Assembly (NCBI RefSeq): GCF_031846165.1
Contig: NZ_JAVRIE010000001.1
Coordinates: 1,054,001 to 1,118,000, forward strand
DNA from: Glaciecola blandensis
GTDB taxonomy: Bacteria; Pseudomonadota; Gammaproteobacteria; Enterobacterales; Alteromonadaceae
Length of the DNA: 64,000 bases
Direction of reading: 5' to 3'
Shown: positions 24,610-32,974 of the stretch, piece after piece
Position numbering within the stretch: position 1 is the stretch's first letter
Layout of the letters: every line of letters begins with the position of its first letter
Notes under the pieces: generated by a model
The model's database searches: none
Told to the model about the DNA's origin: nothing
The model's input: the letters and a program-made list of their open reading frames with translations, nothing else
Translations under genes and position numbers: made by a program

Positions 24610-25800
24610 ATGAATATGATAAACAACGCAGGCAAGACTTACGACGTCGTGATTTATGGCGCAAGCGGATTCACTGGTCAATTGGTGGTTGAGTACTTTC
24701 TGAGCCAATATTCAAGCAATAGTAATATTACATGGGCAATGGCAGGCAGGAATTTAGAGAAGCTAGCGGGCATAAGAGATCAGCTTGGTGCGCCCGCCGA
24801 CACGCCGCTTATTCAAGCCGATGGTAAAGACGAAGAAAGTATTATCGCGATGGCATCGCAAGCTGCCGTTGTGCTCACCACCGTTGGTCCATATCAATTA
24901 TACGGTGAAAACTTGGTTAAAGCTTGCGCTCAAACAGGCACTGGCTACGTAGATTTGTGTGGTGAACCGACGTGGATGCACGACATGATCGAAAAATATC
25001 AAGCCGATGCAGAAAAATCAGGGGCTAAAATTATTTTTTCTTGTGGTTTCGACTCTATCCCTTTCGATTTGGGCGTGTTCCATTTGCAGGAAACAGCCAT
25101 TGCCGAAAGCGGTGAACCCATAGAATACGTAAAAGGCCGTGTGAGAAAAATGCAGGGGACATTTTCAGGTGGTACCGCCGCTAGCTTAAAAGCAACAATG
25201 AAAGCCGCTTTTGCAGATCCTGAAGTAATGAAAGTACTTAAGAACCCCTACTCACTTGCGCTTGAAACAAATGGTGTTGAGCAACCAAATGGTGATAAGC
25301 CCTATTTCGATGAAACCTTAAAGAGCTGGGTTGCTCCATTTATCATGGCAGCAATCAATACGCGCAATATCCATCGCTCAAATCAACTTCTAGGGCATCG
25401 TTATACCCACGCTTTCCGTTATGATGAAATGATGCTTACCGGGCCCGGAGACAAAGGTGAAGCCATTGCGAAATCTGTCGCCAGTGATAAATCATTGTCG
25501 AGTGATGAAGGTCCTAAGCCAGGAGAAGGTCCGAGTAAAGAAGAGCGCGAGAATGGCTTTTACGATGTGATGTTTCTGGGACAAGATACCAATAACAAAA
25601 CACATATTGTCAGTGTTTCAGCGACCTGTGATCCGGGTTATGCCTCTACCTCAAGAATGATATCAGAGAGTGCAATCTGTCTTGTTGAGGAATATGACAA
25701 TTTACAGGGTGGCATTTACACGCCCGCCCCCGCGTTAGGTAACGCCCTCATTAAGCGATTGCAAGACAATGCTGGCATATCATTTAAGCGTGAAACCTAA
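24610..25800 (+). CDS. saccharopine dehydrogenase-like NAD(P) oxidoreductase (trans-acting enoyl reductase type)
   Basis: About 396 residues. The N-terminal Rossmann motif DVVIYGASGFTGQLVVEYF and the following TTVGPYQLYGE, YVDLCGEPTWM and FSCGFDSIPFDLG are hallmarks of the saccharopine dehydrogenase / trans-acting enoyl reductase family. These proteins are usually not lysine-pathway enzymes; in mycobacteria they serve lipid synthesis. ATG 24610 lies just before the fold begins; an open frame extends to 24502 without family sequence. It is divergent from the hydrolase/sigma pair. Confidence 0.85.
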   Translation: MNMINNAGKTYDVVIYGASGFTGQLVVEYFLSQYSSNSNITWAMAGRNLEKLAGIRDQLGAPADTPLIQADGKDEESIIAMASQAAVVLTTVGPYQLYGENLVKACAQTGTGYVDLCGEPTWMHDMIEKYQADAEKSGAKIIFSCGFDSIPFDLGVFHLQETAIAESGEPIEYVKGRVRKMQGTFSGGTAASLKATMKAAFADPEVMKVLKNPYSLALETNGVEQPNGDKPYFDETLKSWVAPFIMAAINTRNIHRSNQLLGHRYTHAFRYDEMMLTGPGDKGEAIAKSVASDKSLSSDEGPKPGEGPSKEERENGFYDVMFLGQDTNNKTHIVSVSATCDPGYASTSRMISESAICLVEEYDNLQGGIYTPAPALGNALIKRLQDNAGISFKRET

Positions 25801-25818
25801 ATATTAGACTGTATGCTG

Positions 25819-25840
25819 GGCTTGCTGGTACTAGCAAGCC
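25819..25840. terminator. hairpin between convergent genes
   Basis: GGCTTGCT (25819-25826) pairs perfectly with AGCAAGCC (25833-25840) with a 6-base loop, sited between convergent stops. There is no T-run, so termination is plausible but not clear. Confidence 0.45.
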
Positions 25841-25841
25841 G

Positions 25842-26393
25842 CTACTCCCAAACGCTAAAGTAATCACCACTGTTTCTCTGTGGTTTCGGCATTGTTTTCA
25901 ACTTACTCGTGCCTAAATACATGAAACCCAATATTTCGTCGTGCTCAACACAACCAAAAGCCGTCTTTACGTCTTCGTTTTGCGCGTAACTTCCTGTTCG
26001 CCATACTCCTTGAAAGCCCTGCGCTAGCGCTGCCATTTGCATGTTACTCATAGCACAAGCTGCGGAAGCAACCTGTTCAACCCATGGTACCTTTGGATCT
26101 TCTTTGTATTTTGCAATAGTGACAATCACCATAGGCGCTCTTAATGGGAGTTGTGGTGCACGTTCAATACTCGATTGATCAGCATTGCTATTGATCGCGG
26201 CCTGCTCAAACACTTCCCCTAAGCGGTGTAAACCTGCACCTTTACATATCACAAACTGCCATGGTGTAAGGCATCGATGATCGGGTGCTCTCAATGCCGC
26301 TTGCATGATGTTTTCTAGCACGACACCTTCTGGTGCTGGTGCGCTGAGGCGGGGCTGCGAACTACGATTTAACAACAAGTCTAAGGCGTCCAA
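25842..26393 (-). CDS. ydjA: nitroreductase family protein, YdjA type
   Basis: 183 residues, the short single-domain FMN nitroreductase size. MDALDLLLNRSSQPRL at the start and APDHRCLTPWQFVICKG are typical of YdjA, as is the C-terminal GTSKLKTMP. Expected to be an FMN-dependent NAD(P)H oxidoreductase of unknown physiological substrate, working as a dimer. It is monocistronic, convergent with the saccharopine dehydrogenase-like gene. Confidence 0.9.
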   Translation of the reverse strand: MDALDLLLNRSSQPRLSAPAPEGVVLENIMQAALRAPDHRCLTPWQFVICKGAGLHRLGEVFEQAAINSNADQSSIERAPQLPLRAPMVIVTIAKYKEDPKVPWVEQVASAACAMSNMQMAALAQGFQGVWRTGSYAQNEDVKTAFGCVEHDEILGFMYLGTSKLKTMPKPQRNSGDYFSVWE

Positions 26394-26550
26394 ATTTGCT
26401 CTCCAATAGGTATTGTTTGCAAGAGGTATAGCACAACCTCCAGTCAGTTCAAGAAATAGTATACTGTTTGAATGTAATTTGTACGTATACTAAGAAATCT
26501 AGTGCACAAATATCTATTCTAAATATAGTAAGTCTTATTGGGAGTAAACC

Positions 26551-26730
26551 TTGAGTACAAAACAAAAACTTAGGCCATTCCAGCGTATTATGAGAAAGCA
26601 TGCCAAGTCAGAAAGTGTACAACAACGACAAAGCGATCTGTTAATGCAGTTTTCAGGTAAAGATCACGAAGCCGTCGCATTACTCTTGAAAGAGTGGCTA
26701 AAACAAAGTGAACGAAAAGATAAGATGTAA
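26551..26730 (+). CDS. small basic hypothetical protein upstream of sppA
   Basis: 59-codon frame from TTG 26551 to TAA 26730, with GGGAG six bases before the start. The product is basic at its N-terminus (KQKLRPFQRIMRKHAKSE) and amphipathic at its C-terminus (HEAVALLLKEWLKQSERK). I do not recognise a named family. The good ribosome site and the separate position 97 bp before sppA make it a credible gene. Confidence 0.6.
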   Translation: MSTKQKLRPFQRIMRKHAKSESVQQRQSDLLMQFSGKDHEAVALLLKEWLKQSERKDKM

Positions 26731-26827
26731 CAGCCTCCGTAACAATCATTTACATTTAATGATTGTCGCAAGGTCATTAGTTTCGGTAGTATGAAACGTG
26801 AGAAAAACTATAAGGTAAACAAAAAGC

Positions 26828-28693
26828 ATGTCAGAGAAAAAGAGCTGGACGAAATCGTTCTTTATTGGGTCTTGGCACCTAATTAACTACACCAGAAAAT
26901 TCGTATTAAATGTAATTTTCTTCATTATATTGATCGCCATCCTTATAGGGATAAGCAATTCCGGCAGCGAACCTTTGACGGTGCCCAATGACAGCGCATT
27001 AGTGCTTAACTTGCGTGGTAATTTAGTGATTGAAAAGCAATACGTAGATCCTGCTGAAAAATTCATTGGTGAAGCGATAGGTCAAGGCCAAGATAATCCC
27101 GAAGTATTAGTGCGTGACTTAGTGAAAGTCATTAACAATGCCAAGGAAGATAATCGTATCAAAGCCCTCGTTCTTCAACTTGGCGGTCTTGGCGGCGGCG
27201 GTTTAGATAAAATGCGTAAAGTTGCCGACGCACTCACTGACTTCAAAACATCAGGCAAGCCTGTGTATGCAATGGGCGATTATTACGGACAGAGCCAATA
27301 TTACCTCGCCGCGCATGCTGATAACGTGTATCTACACCCTATGGGTGCCTTGATCATTGAAGGATACGGTCGTTATAGAATGTACTATAAAGAAGGTTTG
27401 GAAAAACTGAAAGCGACTGTGAACGTGTTTAAAGTGGGTAAATTTAAATCTGCTGTAGAACCCTATTTGCGCAATGATATGTCTCCAGAAGCCCGCGCTG
27501 CAAACGAAGCTTGGTTAGGCGAGCTATGGTCGCAATATAAATCTGATGTTGCATCTGCAAGAAGTATGGATGTCAGCAACTTCGATGAAAAAATGGAACA
27601 AATTTTAGCGAAATTTGAGGCTGCAAACAGCGACTTCGCTCAGTATGCCCTAGATAACGGCTGGGTTGATGCGCTTCGCACGCGCAATGAGTTCCGCAAT
27701 GAAATGATTGAATTGTTAGGTGAAGCCGACAACAAAACAGGCTACAACACGATTACTTACAACGACTACCTGAAAGTGATTACGCCACCCATTGCTTTGC
27801 CTGAATCAAGTAAGGACAAAGTTGCTATCGTGGTTGCGAAAGGAACCATACTCGATGGTAATCAAAAGCCAGGAACGATTGGTGGTGATAGTACAGCTGC
27901 GCTGCTCAGAAAAGCGCGTATGGATGACAAAGTCAAAGCAGTGGTGCTGCAAGTTGATTCGGGTGGCGGCAGCGTATTTGGCTCTGAAGTGATCCGTAAA
28001 GAAGTTGAATTGATGAAAGAAGCTGGCAAACCCATCGTTGCTTCAATGTCGACATATGCCGCTTCGGGTGGATACTGGATTTCTGCTAGCACTGATAAAA
28101 TTATTGCTGAACCAAGTACCGTCACAGGTTCTATCGGTATTTTTGGTATGATTACGACCTTCGAAAACTCTTTAGAGTACGTCGGTGTTCGCACTGACGG
28201 TGTTGGTACAACTGACTTTGCAGGCATGAGCCCTACTCGTGGACTAACACCGGGCATGAAGCAGGTCATTCAAATGAACATAGAGCGTGGCTATGAGCGC
28301 TTCATTAATCTAGTTGCTACCGAACGCAATATGACGCCAGAAGCCGTGGACGAAATTGCTCAAGGTCGAGTCTGGATTGGAACTCAAGCGTTAGAACTAG
28401 GCTTGGTTGATGAACTCGGTACTTTAGACGATGCTGTAGCTTCTGCCGCAACATTAGCTGAGCTTGAAGACTACGATACAAAATATGTGGTCAGAGAGTT
28501 AAGCGAGCAAGAGTTAATGTGGCAGAAATTCCTCGCATCGGGCACATCCATCATTTCGAGCTTTAATATCGAGCCTAAGCGAAGTGCAATGCAAGACATA
28601 CTGTCTCAGGTTGATGCTGATTTAACACAATTTACACAATTAAACGACCCAATGGCCAGTTATGCATTGTGCACGGATTGTAAAATCGATTAA
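26828..28693 (+). CDS. sppA: signal peptide peptidase SppA, 67-kDa type
   Basis: Inner-membrane serine protease that degrades cleaved signal peptides. The 621 residues match the long tandem-domain form. An N-terminal span (FVLNVIFFIILIAILIGI, about residues 22-42) anchors it. The general-base Lys lies in FKVGKFKSAVEPYLRNDMS (about 203-206) and the nucleophile Ser in ASGGYWIS (about 411), the Ser/Lys dyad being split between the two halves as in E. coli. It ends in a CTDCKID tail and is followed by a strong terminator. Confidence 0.96.
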   Translation: MSEKKSWTKSFFIGSWHLINYTRKFVLNVIFFIILIAILIGISNSGSEPLTVPNDSALVLNLRGNLVIEKQYVDPAEKFIGEAIGQGQDNPEVLVRDLVKVINNAKEDNRIKALVLQLGGLGGGGLDKMRKVADALTDFKTSGKPVYAMGDYYGQSQYYLAAHADNVYLHPMGALIIEGYGRYRMYYKEGLEKLKATVNVFKVGKFKSAVEPYLRNDMSPEARAANEAWLGELWSQYKSDVASARSMDVSNFDEKMEQILAKFEAANSDFAQYALDNGWVDALRTRNEFRNEMIELLGEADNKTGYNTITYNDYLKVITPPIALPESSKDKVAIVVAKGTILDGNQKPGTIGGDSTAALLRKARMDDKVKAVVLQVDSGGGSVFGSEVIRKEVELMKEAGKPIVASMSTYAASGGYWISASTDKIIAEPSTVTGSIGIFGMITTFENSLEYVGVRTDGVGTTDFAGMSPTRGLTPGMKQVIQMNIERGYERFINLVATERNMTPEAVDEIAQGRVWIGTQALELGLVDELGTLDDAVASAATLAELEDYDTKYVVRELSEQELMWQKFLASGTSIISSFNIEPKRSAMQDILSQVDADLTQFTQLNDPMASYALCTDCKID

Positions 28694-28759
28694 TCGCCGT
28701 TTATGCTTCTGTAGTTTTAACTACTGATTTCAACTACTGAAGAAAACGGAAAACATCCA

Positions 28760-28791
28760 AAGTGGACAGTCTAGGCTGTCCACTTTTTTTT
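28760..28791 (+). terminator. Rho-independent terminator after sppA
   Basis: AAGTGGACAG (28760-28769) pairs with CTGTCCACTT (28776-28785) over a 6-base loop, then a T8 run. Confidence 0.92.
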
Positions 28792-28811
28792 GTCTGATGT
28801 AAACTACGCCA

Positions 28812-29318
28812 ATGAACGAAGAAACCCTCTTACAAATAGCAAAAGCTGAAATTGCGAACAAGATAGTGCTTGCTGAAGACTATTTTAATCAAACTTTCGA
28901 GCTACCTATGTTGAACTTAAAACAAAGAGGGAAAATAGCGGGTAGCGCTCATTTACAAAAGAATTTGATCAAATTAAATCTTAGTCTGTTTGAAGATAAT
29001 ATTGATGAGTTTATTCAGCAAGTCATACCACACGAAGTGGCTCATATCGTGTGCTATCAGTTATATGGAAAGGTAAAACCGCACGGGAGAGAATGGCAAG
29101 CAGTCATGCACTCAGTGTTTCAACGGCCAGCGAACATCACTCATCAATTAGACGTTAGTAATGTGGGTATTAGTGAATATAACTACCGTTGCTTATGCCC
29201 AGAGCATGTCAAACTAAGCGCTATTCGTCACAACAGAGTGTTGAAAGGCACACAGCAGTATCGATGTAGACAGTGTAAAACAGTCCTAAAACAAGTGCTT
29301 AGTGAAAGCCTTGTCTAA
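28812..29318 (+). CDS. sprT: SprT-family putative zinc metallopeptidase
   Basis: 168 residues, the usual SprT length. The metal-binding motif HEVAHIV is present, followed by GREWQAVM, and a C-terminal zinc-ribbon-like region (RCLCPEH ... YRCRQCKTVL). The eukaryotic relative Spartan repairs DNA-protein crosslinks; the bacterial role is less clear. Its 3' end overlaps the convergent yfbV gene by 33 bp. Confidence 0.92.
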   Translation: MNEETLLQIAKAEIANKIVLAEDYFNQTFELPMLNLKQRGKIAGSAHLQKNLIKLNLSLFEDNIDEFIQQVIPHEVAHIVCYQLYGKVKPHGREWQAVMHSVFQRPANITHQLDVSNVGISEYNYRCLCPEHVKLSAIRHNRVLKGTQQYRCRQCKTVLKQVLSESLV

Positions 29319-29732
29319 CTCGGAAAACGCAGTTTTAAGCAGCATAGCAAGCTCTTGAAAACGAGGTTTGCTCTTTAGACCTTCGAGCGCACAACCCTGC
29401 TGTTGCATTTTAGTGTAAATCTCTTGGTACCAAGACTTCATTGCTGGCGGCAACGTTTTTTGCGAACGCAACCCCAACCAAATAAGACCTTGTACGGGTA
29501 AACTCAGGAAAAATATACCTAAGGTAAGCGCTTGGGGTAGTTTCTCTGCACCCAAAAAATGCAGTTGAATGGCGACAGTCATCACCGCCAGTGCAGGCAT
29601 CACTTTAAAACCAAACTTAGTTGCCGCGATGATTCTACACTCAGGGAAAAGGCCAAATAATTGCTTTTGCATTGGCCACGAGTCCATATATTGCTGGCCA
29701 TTTTTTAAAACATCAGGGAGTGGTAACGCCAT
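29286..29732 (-). CDS. yfbV: YfbV family (UPF0208) membrane protein
   Basis: 148 residues from ATG 29732, which follows AAGGTG nine bases upstream; TTG 29753 and the next ATG are alternatives. Typical elements are NGQQYMDSWPMQKQL, two membrane helices (MPALAVMTVAIQLHFLG and ALTLGIFFLSLPVQGLIWLG), LRSQKTLPPAMKSWY and LLKTAFSELDKAF. In E. coli, YfbV helps insulate the Ter macrodomain from neighbouring chromosome regions. Convergent with sprT. Confidence 0.88.
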   Translation of the reverse strand: MALPLPDVLKNGQQYMDSWPMQKQLFGLFPECRIIAATKFGFKVMPALAVMTVAIQLHFLGAEKLPQALTLGIFFLSLPVQGLIWLGLRSQKTLPPAMKSWYQEIYTKMQQQGCALEGLKSKPRFQELAMLLKTAFSELDKAFTKHLF

Positions 29733-30057
29733 AAAGCAATTCACCTTCATCAATCTGTGGACTAATTATAAACCCATCGGGGCACAATTGTGTATACAAG
29801 TAATGTTGATACGACACAGCACCAATTTGGTTTAGCGATTGTTCAATAATATATCGACTGTTTGTTCGATAATAACACAAAAAATAAAGTTATTTCTGCA
29901 AACAAAAAGATATAGCGATTTAGGATGGTGGCTTCTGCCAAGTATGGTTATACTTCACCCACAGGGTTTGAAACCAATAGCTCAATAAGCACTATTGAAA
30001 AGCACAGTTTCACCCCAATCCTTACACAACATTTAATCCAGTTTTTCGGAGAGATAC
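29733..30057. other. yfbV / trxB intergenic region (no gene)
   Basis: About 325 bp with no supportable gene. It must hold the divergent promoters of yfbV and trxB. An inverted repeat TATCGA (29852-29857) and TCGATA (29866-29871), 8 bases apart in an AT-rich stretch, could be an operator. GGAGA sits 5 bases before trxB. Confidence 0.4.
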
Positions 30058-31008
30058 ATGTCAGAAACCAGACACGTCCCCCTATTGATTTTGGGGTCTG
30101 GACCAGCAGGTTATTCAGCTGCTGTTTACGCCGCACGAGCAAATCTAAACCCGGTACTATTAACCGGCATTCAACAAGGTGGCCAATTGACCACCACCAC
30201 AGAAGTCGAAAACTGGCCAGGTGACCCTGAAGGCTTAACCGGCCCTGACCTGATGGTTAGAATGCAGCAACATGCTGAAAAATTTGATACTGAAATCATT
30301 TTTGATCACATCAATAAAACTGACTTAAGCAAGCGTCCATACACATTGACAGGCGACCAAGGTACTTACACTTGCGATGCGCTCATCATTGCTACAGGTG
30401 CTTCAGCAAAATACCTAGGTTTACCCTCAGAAACTGCCTTCATGGGTAAAGGTGTTTCAGCTTGTGCTACTTGTGATGGATTCTTCTATCGCAACCAAAA
30501 AGTGGCGGTTGTTGGTGGCGGAAACACAGCTGTAGAAGAAGCGCTTTACTTGTCGAATATTGCATCTGAAGTACACGTTATTCACCGCAGAGATACCTTT
30601 AGAAGCGAAAAGATTCTCGCTGATCGTCTTATGGAAAAAGCCAAAAACGGTAACGTTGTTTTGCACTTAAACAAAGAGCTAGACGAAGTGTTAGGTGATG
30701 ACATGGGCGTAACCGGCATTAATATTAAAGACACAAACACAGGTGAAGTCTCAGATTTAGAAGTAATGGGCTTGTTTATTGCAATCGGCCACTCTCCTAA
30801 TACAGGCATTTTTGAAGGTCAACTTGAAATGAAAGATGGCTACATTAAAGTGAAAAGTGGTCTTGAAGGTAATGCAACTCAAACTAGCGTCGAAGGTGTT
30901 TTTGCTGCCGGTGACGTGAGTGATCATGTCTATCGTCAGGCAATCACTTCTGCGGGTACTGGTTGTATGGCGGCTTTAGATGCTGAAAAGTTCCTGGACG
31001 CCCTGTAA
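30058..31008 (+). CDS. trxB: thioredoxin reductase
   Basis: FAD/NADPH flavoenzyme that reduces thioredoxin in the cytoplasm. The 316 residues are standard. Seen are the FAD motif LILGSGPAGYSAAVYAARA, the redox-active CATC followed by DGFFY, the NADPH motif VVGGGNTAVEEALYLS, and VFAAGDVSDHVYRQAI at the end. It heads the plus-strand group trxB-aat-bpt-infA, an order that recurs in gammaproteobacteria. Confidence 0.98.
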   Translation: MSETRHVPLLILGSGPAGYSAAVYAARANLNPVLLTGIQQGGQLTTTTEVENWPGDPEGLTGPDLMVRMQQHAEKFDTEIIFDHINKTDLSKRPYTLTGDQGTYTCDALIIATGASAKYLGLPSETAFMGKGVSACATCDGFFYRNQKVAVVGGGNTAVEEALYLSNIASEVHVIHRRDTFRSEKILADRLMEKAKNGNVVLHLNKELDEVLGDDMGVTGINIKDTNTGEVSDLEVMGLFIAIGHSPNTGIFEGQLEMKDGYIKVKSGLEGNATQTSVEGVFAAGDVSDHVYRQAITSAGTGCMAALDAEKFLDAL

Positions 31009-31063
31009 ACCGCCCACGAAGTCCTGCATTGCGCCTGATAGACAGTATGCTTGATGGTAACTG

Positions 31064-31864
31064 ATGATGCTTGAGCTTTTCCGGCTAGATCACACTAATC
31101 GCTTTCCAGCGCTTGAATTTGCGCTGGAAGAGCCTAATGGTTTACTGGCTTTCGGTGGAGATCTATCTACTGAGCGCCTGATTAGTGCTTACAGCCAAGG
31201 TATTTTCCCTTGGTTTTCAGATGGTGATCCCTATCTTTGGTGGTCACCGGATCCTCGCGGCATTCTTATGCTCGAAGACTTCCATCTATCAAAAAGCCTA
31301 CAAAAGAGCATTCGTAAAAAGTATTTCCGCGTCACCTTGAATAATAACTTCCGCGCAGTCATTAACGAATGTGCAAACGTACCTCGTAAAATTACAGGTC
31401 TTGGGCAAGTTGGCGAAACCAGCGATCTGACCTGGATCACCGACGATATGAAGGAAGCTTATGAACGGCTCCATGAAGCTGGTGTCGCACATTCTATCGA
31501 AGTGTGGGAGCAACAAGAGTTAGTCGGTGGTTTGTATGGTGTTGCTATTGGCGGTGTGTTTTGTGGTGAATCCATGTTCCACTTACGCACCGATGCGTCA
31601 AAGGTGGCCTTGTATGCCCTAGTGCAACACATGCAGAAACATTGCTTAGGCTTTATTGATTGTCAGATGGGTACTTCTCACCTTTCGTCCCTAGGTTGCA
31701 AAGAAATTGACAGAGAAGCCTTTATTTCACTATTACACAGACATACTGAAACAAACACTAATGAAGAAGTGTGGCGTCCGCAATCCATCAGCAATTTGAT
31801 CTACGCTGAAAACCATAGCTCGCCCCAAGTAGTCACAAACACTTCATCTATTTCCTTAGAGTAA
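31064..31864 (+). CDS. aat: leucyl/phenylalanyl-tRNA--protein transferase
   Basis: Adds Leu or Phe from tRNA to proteins with N-terminal Lys or Arg, creating N-degrons for ClpS/ClpAP; cytoplasmic. The 266 residues include FPALEFALEEPNGLLAFGGD, YLWWSPDPRGIL, and GESMFHLRTDASK, all family hallmarks. The C-terminus is extended by about 30 residues beyond the E. coli form. It is followed 9 bp later by bpt; clpA and clpS, which use the N-degrons, lie 1-4 kb downstream. Confidence 0.97.
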   Translation: MMLELFRLDHTNRFPALEFALEEPNGLLAFGGDLSTERLISAYSQGIFPWFSDGDPYLWWSPDPRGILMLEDFHLSKSLQKSIRKKYFRVTLNNNFRAVINECANVPRKITGLGQVGETSDLTWITDDMKEAYERLHEAGVAHSIEVWEQQELVGGLYGVAIGGVFCGESMFHLRTDASKVALYALVQHMQKHCLGFIDCQMGTSHLSSLGCKEIDREAFISLLHRHTETNTNEEVWRPQSISNLIYAENHSSPQVVTNTSSISLE

Positions 31865-31873
31865 GTACATTTG

Positions 31874-32569
31874 ATGAAATTTGGTATCACGCAAGCTTTC
31901 CCATGCAACTACCTGCCCGACCGGGAGGAACGACTGCTTGTTTGTGTTGAACCCAACCCAAGTTTACGCATCGCTTTCTCTGCCTTAACTGAGTCTGGAT
32001 TTAGGCGCAGTGGTGACCAAATTTATCGACCTCACTGTACGACTTGTAACGAGTGTCAATCGGTTCGCGTCTTAGCTCGCGCATTCAAAGCGAGTAAAAG
32101 CCAAAAACGAGTATTATCGCGTAATAAAGATATTGAAGTGAGAGTCAGCCATGAGAACAAAGATGATTATTACACGCTCTATGAGCGTTATATCTCAGAA
32201 GTGCATGCTGATGGCAGTATGTTTCCTGCTTCACCAGAGCAATATTTTGGTTTTGTAAACTGTGAATGGCAAGCCCCCATATTCCTCGAGGCGCGTTTGG
32301 CAGGCGAATTAATTGGTGTAGCGGTAACAGACAAACTTGAACGTGGATATTCGGCGCTGTATACCTTTTTCAGTCCAAGTTTGGCGAAACGCTCTCTGGG
32401 GACGTTCTTCATATTGAAGCAAATCGCCTTAGCGGTCGAAGCTGATCTGCCCTATCTGTATCTTGGCTACCAAGTAGATGGTTGTCAGAAAATGAACTAC
32501 AAACAAAACTTCTTACCACAAGAACGATTCTTCGAAGATAAATGGCATTTATTATTAAAAAAGCCATGA
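31874..32569 (+). CDS. bpt: aspartate/glutamate leucyltransferase
   Basis: Bacterial relative of arginyltransferase that adds Leu to N-terminal Asp/Glu, extending the N-end rule pathway. About 231 residues. CNYLPDREERLLVCVEPN and the CTTCNECQSVRV cysteine cluster are diagnostic, with DKLERGYSALYTFFSP and YLYLGYQVDGCQKMNYK later. ATG 31874 is preferred over the TTG three bases upstream. Second of the aat-bpt pair. Confidence 0.95.
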   Translation: MKFGITQAFPCNYLPDREERLLVCVEPNPSLRIAFSALTESGFRRSGDQIYRPHCTTCNECQSVRVLARAFKASKSQKRVLSRNKDIEVRVSHENKDDYYTLYERYISEVHADGSMFPASPEQYFGFVNCEWQAPIFLEARLAGELIGVAVTDKLERGYSALYTFFSPSLAKRSLGTFFILKQIALAVEADLPYLYLGYQVDGCQKMNYKQNFLPQERFFEDKWHLLLKKP

Positions 32570-32649
32570 AATCCTTTACATAGATAGCTATTTGGGTTAA
32601 CTTCTGCGCGGCAAAATTATTGACTAACAAATTGAGGTTGTTGCTTTAG

Positions 32650-32868
32650 ATGGCAAAAGAAGATTGCATTGAAATGGAAGGTACGGTTTTAGACACACTT
32701 CCAAACACTATGTTCAGAGTTGAACTAGAAAACGGTCACGTAGTGACGGCGCATATTTCAGGTAAAATGCGTAAGAATTATATTCGTATATTAACTGGCG
32801 ACAAAGTGACTGTCGAAATGACACCTTACGATTTAAGTAAAGGTCGTATCATTTATCGTGCCCGTTAA
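32650..32868 (+). CDS. infA: translation initiation factor IF-1
   Basis: 72-residue S1-like OB-fold protein that binds the ribosomal A site during initiation. MAKEDCIEMEGTVLDTLPNT and the C-terminal TPYDLSKGRIIYR are near-universal. Length is exactly standard. It ends the aat-bpt-infA group and is followed by a terminator shared with the convergent clpA. Confidence 0.99.
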   Translation: MAKEDCIEMEGTVLDTLPNTMFRVELENGHVVTAHISGKMRKNYIRILTGDKVTVEMTPYDLSKGRIIYRAR

Positions 32869-32922
32869 TTAAAATCGAACATTCGATTAAGAAGCAAGCG
32901 TCTTTGCTTCGCTAACACACAG

Positions 32923-32948
32923 AAAAAAACCGCCTTTAGGCGGTTTTT
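32923..32948. terminator. bidirectional terminator between infA and clpA
   Basis: AAAAACCGCC and GGCGGTTTTT form a perfect 10-bp stem around TTTA, usable from both directions. Confidence 0.9.
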
Positions 32949-32974
32949 CGTTTTCTGTTACATAGGTGAGCTAA

